Position numbers and translations under genes: made by a program. Source: Ichthyophonus hoferi (lineage: Eukaryota > Opisthokonta > Ichthyosporea > Ichthyophonida > Ichthyophonidae). From it: 30,132 bases of DNA. The notes beneath the pieces are model-generated. The model was not told where the DNA came from, ran no database searches, and worked only from the letters and a program-made list of their open reading frames with translations. The DNA lies in assembly GCA_002751075.1 (NCBI GenBank), contig NAOQ01000765.1, positions 1 through 30,132 on the forward strand, given 5' to 3'. Shown in pieces: positions 23,650-30,132 of this stretch. Numbering within the stretch: the stretch's first letter is position 1; each line of letters begins with the position of its first letter.

Positions 23650-25900
23650 ACCTATGAAGGTACCTGATAGGACAGAGGGTAATAAGAAAGAGATACTACA
23701 GTGTAAATAGGATTCTATAACTTAAAGCCTAAATATAATAGGTATGATAATATGGAGAGCGTATACCGTGTATAGAGTTTAACGATGGCCTCTATAATAT
23801 ATATCGAAACTACATATTTGCTGTTGTAATATCATAACATTCTTATTAACATACTCCTATATTGACACATCACTTTCACATGCATTTGTATGTCTTCAGA
23901 AAGAAAATACAATCACGCATAAATAACGATAAAACAAGTATAAAAAGAGAATGAACTGAAACAGTGTGTCTGAACAATATTGTATACAATTATGTATATA
24001 GAATGTGGTGTGTGAGTTTATGTGGAATGCATTAAGTATTGTGGAAAGTGCATGTGACACGATTAAATAATGCTTACAGGTATATAGTTCTACGTTGTGG
24101 CCTAGATAAGGATATATATATATAAGATAAGGATATATACGTGTCTATATACGTGTCTATATACGTGTCTATATACATATATATATATATTACTAGTAAG
24201 TTACTTTTTGTTCTTATATAGAGGGAGATGTCTCCCTAGAATAGAGCTATAGTTGTAGGAATGCCTAAAACTATTAGTTAATGTATTAAAATAATCCATA
24301 CTCTAAGTATCCTATTAGCTACTCAATAAGATTGGTGTTTTATAATTTAGCCTTCAATTTAGATGGCATGGAAATAAAATACCTAGTACGTATGTTAATT
24401 TAATTGGCTAATTCCGTATCAAAGGCAACGTCATAACGAATAGAAACCGTGCTTACCGATGTGAAATTCTCCATCTTAACATTGCGATTCATTCATTCAC
24501 AGGTAGTTACTTACAATATATATTACTAACCTATTCCTTTTGGATTAATATAAATGGAAATACATACCATCTAGTATATAATATATTCTTACATTAATTT
24601 ATTTATTTAAAATTTTATAAAATCTTTGAAATACTATGTAACCCCTGATCACACTAATAATTCTATGACTTATTCAACCATATCAATTTAGTTGACTGAT
24701 ATGTGTCAATCCCTAGGCATACCAATTATATGTTAATGCTCGATTTCCAAGAAAAAAAAAAGAAAAAAAAAAACTTTGTTAGAAATAAAAATTTTACCAC
24801 GTTTAGATAGATTATTTTTTTCTACTGTTATTACTCTTTTTTTTTTTTTTGGTTATATATAAGTTTTCTATTAAGATTAATAGAAAGTTGTTTTCTAAGC
24901 CATCAATATATACAGCAAACCAATCAAAACGTTACACATACACGCGTCTCATCTTCAATAATCACAGCCTGTTTAGATCAGTTACTACTCATTTATTGAA
25001 AATATTCAGGGACAGAATCTTGTGACTGTTATCCAATAATAATTGTATAAATACTGAATTTCGGGGTGTTTCAGACATGTGGCTCTCATAGATTCTTTTG
25101 GGAAGCTCGCATTCATAATTTTAATAGCACAGGTAAATAAAAAAAAATGTTAAACTACATACCTACCGCTTTAAATACTAGAATTAAACAACTCTAAGTG
25201 ATGATTGGATTAGCACATTTAACCATCACATACTATGTTTTGACAAATCAATTTACCAGGTTGAGAATGTTATATAATAATCGTTATCTGATTGGTTTAG
25301 ATCTATATCCGTATAAATCTCTTATATCATGTAATTAAAATATAAATATAAATGTAAACCCTTTCACTCGGTGCCATAAAACTCTTGAATAATGTTCCTT
25401 TAGACAATAACATTTGTTGTATCCAATCACATTTACTATATATAGTCCATCTATCTTAACGGGAGTTCAGTCCAATAAATACACAGCATGTAACTTGTTT
25501 ATTCAATTAATTTATAAATATAGAGATCTCTATATGAATCTTTTGCACAATTAGTGAGTTATCTAATCACCAATCATATGATCTGAAATGGCTTCTTAAT
25601 ACTTGAATATGATAGCAAATTCGGTACAGTTAACTGAGCAATAATGTAATAATATAATACTGTTTTTAAAAACATTAATGTATATAATAGTGTTATTATA
25701 TTATGTTGTAGTGTATGTTTACCTATGTAAAGTGTACGGAGATCTAGAAATTTTGCCAGGAAGTTGCTTTTAGCTGTATGTTTATTGGTGTATCGCAATG
25801 TACAATGGTTTGGTTCAGATCGTATAAATTCTGTAGTAAATTAGATCATACGAGTGTGATTAACGAACCAATAATAACAGTGAACGATCAGCTCAGAAAT
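23650..25900. other. ERO1 upstream region and spacer; no gene seen
   Basis: No recognisable coding or RNA gene on either strand. Several CCAATCA/TGATTGG heptamers occur (near 24919, 25202, 25287, 25423, 25570). A short GT/AC-TATA tandem array lies at 24136-24176. An open frame at 25574-25798 (minus) matches nothing I know. Confidence 0.5.
24136..24176. repeat. 12-base tandem repeat (ACGTGTCTATAT), about three copies
   Basis: Three exact ACGTGTCTATAT units follow a GGATATAT pair and end in a (TA)n run. The identity between units suggests recent expansion. Confidence 0.8.
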
Positions 25901-25906
25901 AAAGGA

Positions 25907-26753
25907 CTAAGCTCGTAGGGTTGATAAGACTAGAAGAGTGCACAACGGGTTGTCGGCGGACGGCCAGGTGACTGTATTGCTGAAGGCATTTAGTTTTCCA
26001 TCAATACAAATATAGACTGCTATAACTTTTAGCGGTTGCAAGACTGTAGAGTAATTGTTAAAAGCTGCTGGACTGGTCCTATGCAGGATACCTAAGCAAT
26101 ATGAGTTATCTGGACTTGGAACATATAATTTGAAATGGCTTATATATAATTGCGGAACCTCTACCATTGGTAGGTTCAATTTTGATCAATCATCTTGGAT
26201 TGGTATTTAACAACAACAGATTGCACTAACTATTGTTCGGCCGAAGCTAATAGCAAGTGGATCATGAAATGATTGGTCCAATATTAGTTGATAGAATAAT
26301 AACGTTCTTAATCGGGTGAATTGATTTGCCAATGAAGATCTTTACGACCGATCTCATTTGCATTAATGGACACAAATACGATTGACACCCGCAATAAATG
26401 AAGATCGGAAAAGAATAAAAGGGAACGGAAACAACTAATAAACCCCAGCCACACCCGGGCATACGCGGCAACCCCACATGCCTGTATACAAGTACAATAC
26501 CGATATGGGCAAATAATACGAATATGCTCGTGACAAGCAAAACTTCATATTCATTTATTATTTGCTAAATAACACATATATTATATCTAGTCCTATTATA
26601 CAATACCCAATTGGCTACACCGAAGCCTGTGGACAAGTCACTAGAACTACCACAGATGATTCTAAAATATAAAGTATTTCTGAATTCAGTACAATTGCGT
26701 GTTCTACAAGCAGAATTCACAATGGCCTTAACTTGTTCTTTATCTATGGACAA
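25907..26753 (-). other. weak coding-like island, minus strand
   Basis: Three minus-strand open frames follow one another (26565-26753, 26262-26540, 25907-26179) in DNA less AT-rich than its surroundings. The first ends with SSSDLSTGFGVANWVLYNRT, the second starts with a membrane-like segment (SIFVLFAHIGIVLVY), and the third is rich in Ser, Thr and Pro. They could be exons or remains of a poorly conserved membrane or secreted protein. I could not place convincing splice sites linking them and recognise no family. Confidence 0.2.
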
Positions 26754-26759
26754 CTAATT

Positions 26760-29229
26760 AGAACAACTATAAGAAGATAGGTACACGGTAAGCCAAATAT
26801 AATTCAGTACATCAGATACTACTTTCATTTCTAATAATCTTTAAGTTACATATTAGCATTTATTTGTCCAATTTGTTTTCGTGAATTATTATATATAACA
26901 CCAATTCAAAATAATATTTAACTGTATTTTTTGGCAGCCATTTATCAGTTATATTCATTATACCAGGATGGGTTTAGCAGACGGAATATTTATTAAATGC
27001 CTTGTTACTCTACTATAGTAAATCTAACGCTTAGTACATAAAATAGAGATTACTAATGTTCTTATTAAGTTTATATTGTTATTTTTACTACTTCATCTGG
27101 AACCACCATCTATCATAGATTGTTGCTCATTAATAAGTACACAATCAGCCTAACTTGTTTCTCCAAGCATTATATTTATTTGAGTAGTATTGTAGAAATA
27201 TTTTAAACATAAAAAATTTACTGTTCAAAAAGATAAATGCGAACTGTGTGTTTAGTTTCAAATTAGAGCTACTTGTACGATATAAACAAAGTAACTATAG
27301 TTAGAATTATCTAATTCGTTAGTACTGGGTTCCAAAGTACTTACATATATATATAATGCTAAAATTTAAAAGTATGAAAAAGTTTTATCTAAGACAGATT
27401 AGGGACTCTTGATTCTGTACTGATTGATATTAAATAACACCTTAATAGTTTTTACCCTAAACACTCTGCTTGCAATAGTCGGCTGTCACCTTGGACATAG
27501 TCTAAATAGTTTTTACTCAGGCTGAAATTGACAAATATAATATAGAGTATTACAACCTCGAAGTTATCAGAGAGCTTGCACCTTCAACTAAAAAATAGTT
27601 AATAATTGCTACAATGTAATTCAGTAATTGAATCAATGCAAGGTAATGATAGCTATATTAATCAGTAGCTTGATTTATGCCCTTATAGAGGTTGTCAGTA
27701 TCACATGTGATGACTGATTCGTTTGGGTTATTGCTCTGCTCGTATTTGTTTTACTCTCAAGTATAAGTCTAATGTACCTATTCTCCTAATAATATTATAA
27801 TATTTATAAATATACCAATTGCATCCCATAACACTAATAAATCGAGTATTCTATAATTTAACTTTAAACATTTAGGCCTGATCACAATTCTGCAAAAAAG
27901 ATTAAAATCAAATGTAACCATATTTTACTTATACTCTACCTATAAAATTTGTACTTAAGGAGATTTTTTCTCCATGTTAAAGTGTGTAGGTAGCAAGTGG
28001 GGTTTCCTTTACACAATACGACAGCCACCAATTAGTAATTTTTAATTGTGTTGAGTGTAAAACAAATAACCTTATAACAATGTATATTGTGGTAAATAGA
28101 TGGATAGAGAAATGTCGAGTTGCAACAGAAACTATCTTCAACTGTGCTTACAATAGTATAAGTTTGATTTAAGCTTTTTGGTTCATTTATATGGAATCAA
28201 GCAGAAGCATCTTCTACAAGTACAGTTTATATATAATTTCATCATGATCAAACAATACTTAGTGATATATATATTATCAATTATTATTTTGTAAATAGTA
28301 ACCTAATGAATAACATAAAGTAAAATTATTTATATCTTTATTTAGAAAGCATATGTTACTATTGTTGATTTCACACTTTATAGTAACTATCTTAGTCGTG
28401 TTCAGGGTGGTAGCCAACTAATATATGCAAAGAATTTAGCATAAAAACTGGGTTGGAACTAAAGTGTTCACTGCACTTTTACAGTTCATTCTTCTTATTT
28501 ATTTTTATTATATTTGCATATTATTATAGAGAAAAGATGTTCCTTACTAGTTAAGTTGATTGGAATTTTTATGTAAAAATTTAAATCTTACTGGTTTAGA
28601 GTTGATGCTTTAAGGCTTGTGATTCAATCAGCTCGCAGAATAGCTTGCACTAAAGACGTACAACCAACCACATACTATATAGCTATTGATCAATTTGTAG
28701 TTAGTCTGTTTAGATTTAATAGAACAAATGGGTTTAGCATTCAAGAGCTAATTAGGTTCTTAAACATAGACTAATTGGTCAGTTCATATTCTTTAGAACG
28801 AATTTAATCAAAACTGGTTTTTGAACAAAAACAACTATAAATACAAAGCTTTATACAATAATAAAGACACCGTTCAGTCATAAAAAAAAATTATTATCAA
28901 TACTAATTATAAAAAAGTTATATTCCAGAATTTCAATTGGTGTTCTTATGTATTTATATTATATCTATAGTTTCTAAAGGAGTTGAAATATATAATCTCA
29001 ATATTTCACTGAAAGGCCAACTAATTGAATCTAGTGTTTTCTCTTCTAATATTTGGCATGTTGTACTTCTCCACCCTCAGAAAGTACTTGCTAAGCCACA
29101 ACCACACTTCGGAGCTCAAATAAAGAACAATATATATATATATATATATTAAAACAGTTTATTCTTGAATCTGGCCTTTATATAATCAGTAATATCCTGT
29201 GCTCCTAAGTCATGCTGTACCATTTCTTT
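26760..29229. other. AT-rich non-coding stretch; nothing recognised
   Basis: Both strands were read without finding a supported gene. An open frame at 28937-29152 ends in a (TA)n run and matches no family. The CCAATCA heptamer, frequent further left, is nearly absent here (one case near 28560). Confidence 0.5.
29129..29150. repeat. (TA)n microsatellite
   Basis: About ten uninterrupted TA dinucleotides follow AACAA. Similar shorter tracts are scattered through the window, for example near 3843-3860 and 5810-5827. Confidence 0.85.
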
Positions 29230-29230
29230 C

Positions 29231-29330
29231 ATTCACCGGTATATCATGACACGGATCACACACGGGTCGTTGGTTCCAAACTCACCGCTTGACCCGGTTC
29301 AAACCAGATCGGCGGTTCTAATCTTATAGA
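29231..29330 (+). other. GC-richer patch with tRNA/pol III B-box-like motif
   Basis: Against an AT-rich background this patch carries CACGGGTCGTTGGTTCC, resembling a D-arm/A-box region with a missing base, and 25-30 bases later CCCGGTTCAAACC, which fits the B-box consensus GWTCRANNC. No cloverleaf with proper acceptor and T stems can be folded, so it is not a functional tRNA. A tRNA-derived SINE head or tRNA relic are the candidates. Confidence 0.25.
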
Positions 29331-30132
29331 TGTACCAACAATTTACAATTTACCAGAATAAGCTATATACTAAAATAATAGTTGAATTCTAACAATATTA
29401 ACCACTGGAAATAGAACTAGTATCTGTTGTACTGATTTTTATTAGATAATCGTCGTCAGGTAAAGGGCAGGCTAAAGCTTTAGTTAACTGCTCTTGAATA
29501 TCTCTGTTGATCAATGGATATAAAAGCTTTTAGCTTCTTACTCGGCGATATATTGTGTACGTAATAACTATGATCTAATTGTGACTGCGTGTACATAGTT
29601 ACGGTAGTATTATTGTTGGGAGAATAAAAATCTGATTCAACTAGTTGGCGTTCTAATATTGTATCCGAATTATCTATTTACTTCAAACTCTCTGACAACT
29701 ACAGACATAATATAAAGCGCATAAATTAAGCAGTAAATGTTGACGATAATACAATTCATGACAGATCACTGAGTCCAATAGGATTGTCTGATCTTATCTC
29801 TACTCTTATCATGTCTTTATTTGGATGGTTCGGTCTCGTATCATAAAGGAATAAGCTGTAGCAAAAAAACATTGAACACCTTGGCTCCAAAATGAACAAT
29901 ATCATTACTATACACCCAGTCACATTTTGATTATATAGATTATAGTTGCTATTTTCCTAATACCTTGCCAGGTAACAAGTTAAAGAGTTTTATAACTTTT
30001 GTTACAAGATCGTTAATCGCGATTGTACCTTATCATAAGTACTTAAAATTAAATGGTTTAGGATTGATTAGTTGCATAATATCTTCCAACCTCATAGATG
30101 AATATGTTAATGGAACATCTGTAAGTTACGCC
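29331..30132. other. AT-rich end of the window; nothing recognised
   Basis: No open frame of note, no repeat array and no RNA gene was seen. Confidence 0.5.

Noticed and set aside
28937-29152. 71-codon plus-strand frame ending at a (TA)n run
   Set aside because: No family similarity, AT-driven composition and a tail of alternating Ile and Tyr from the microsatellite.

Overview
The window is AT-rich animal (metazoan) nuclear DNA carrying intron-containing housekeeping genes. I judge this from GT-AG introns of a few hundred bases, exons of 36 to 250 nt, many (TA)n and (ATT)n microsatellites, and three recognisable eukaryotic protein families. An early-branching or other invertebrate with an AT-rich genome (sponge-like) fits, but I cannot name a species. 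Gene models were built by hand by matching family alignments from memory and requiring GT-AG borders and consistent reading phase; no transcript was seen.

Layout: (1) about 1.06-4.58 kb and 6.08-9.90 kb, plus strand, hold two tandem paralogues of the mRNA-export adaptor ALYREF/Yra1, each with seven coding exons at the same places and phases. (2) 11.6-12.7 kb is a broken duplicate of the 3' end of the ERO1 gene. (3) 13.05-13.94 kb, minus strand, is a complete two-exon RABIF/MSS4 gene (123 aa). (4) 16.89-23.65 kb, minus strand, is a complete 15-exon ERO1 endoplasmic-reticulum oxidoreductase gene (478 aa), with a 211-base assembly gap inside intron 11. (5) About 23.65 kb to the end is mostly non-coding; it holds a weak minus-strand coding-like island at 25.9-26.75 kb and a GC-richer patch with a pol III B-box-like motif at 29.23-29.33 kb.

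The genes do not form a pathway: ALYREF acts in mRNA export, RABIF is a Rab-binding chaperone/exchange factor in secretion, and ERO1 re-oxidises PDI in the ER. No new defence-type or operon-like system was found. The points most worth a second look are a strong excess of the heptamer CCAATCA/TGATTGG, including CCACCAATCA placed right at three splice acceptors in two unrelated genes; the segmental duplication that puts an ERO1 fragment on the far side of RABIF, with different insertions in its two copies; a partial duplication of ERO1 exon 3; and a cysteine pattern in ERO1 that departs from the vertebrate one.
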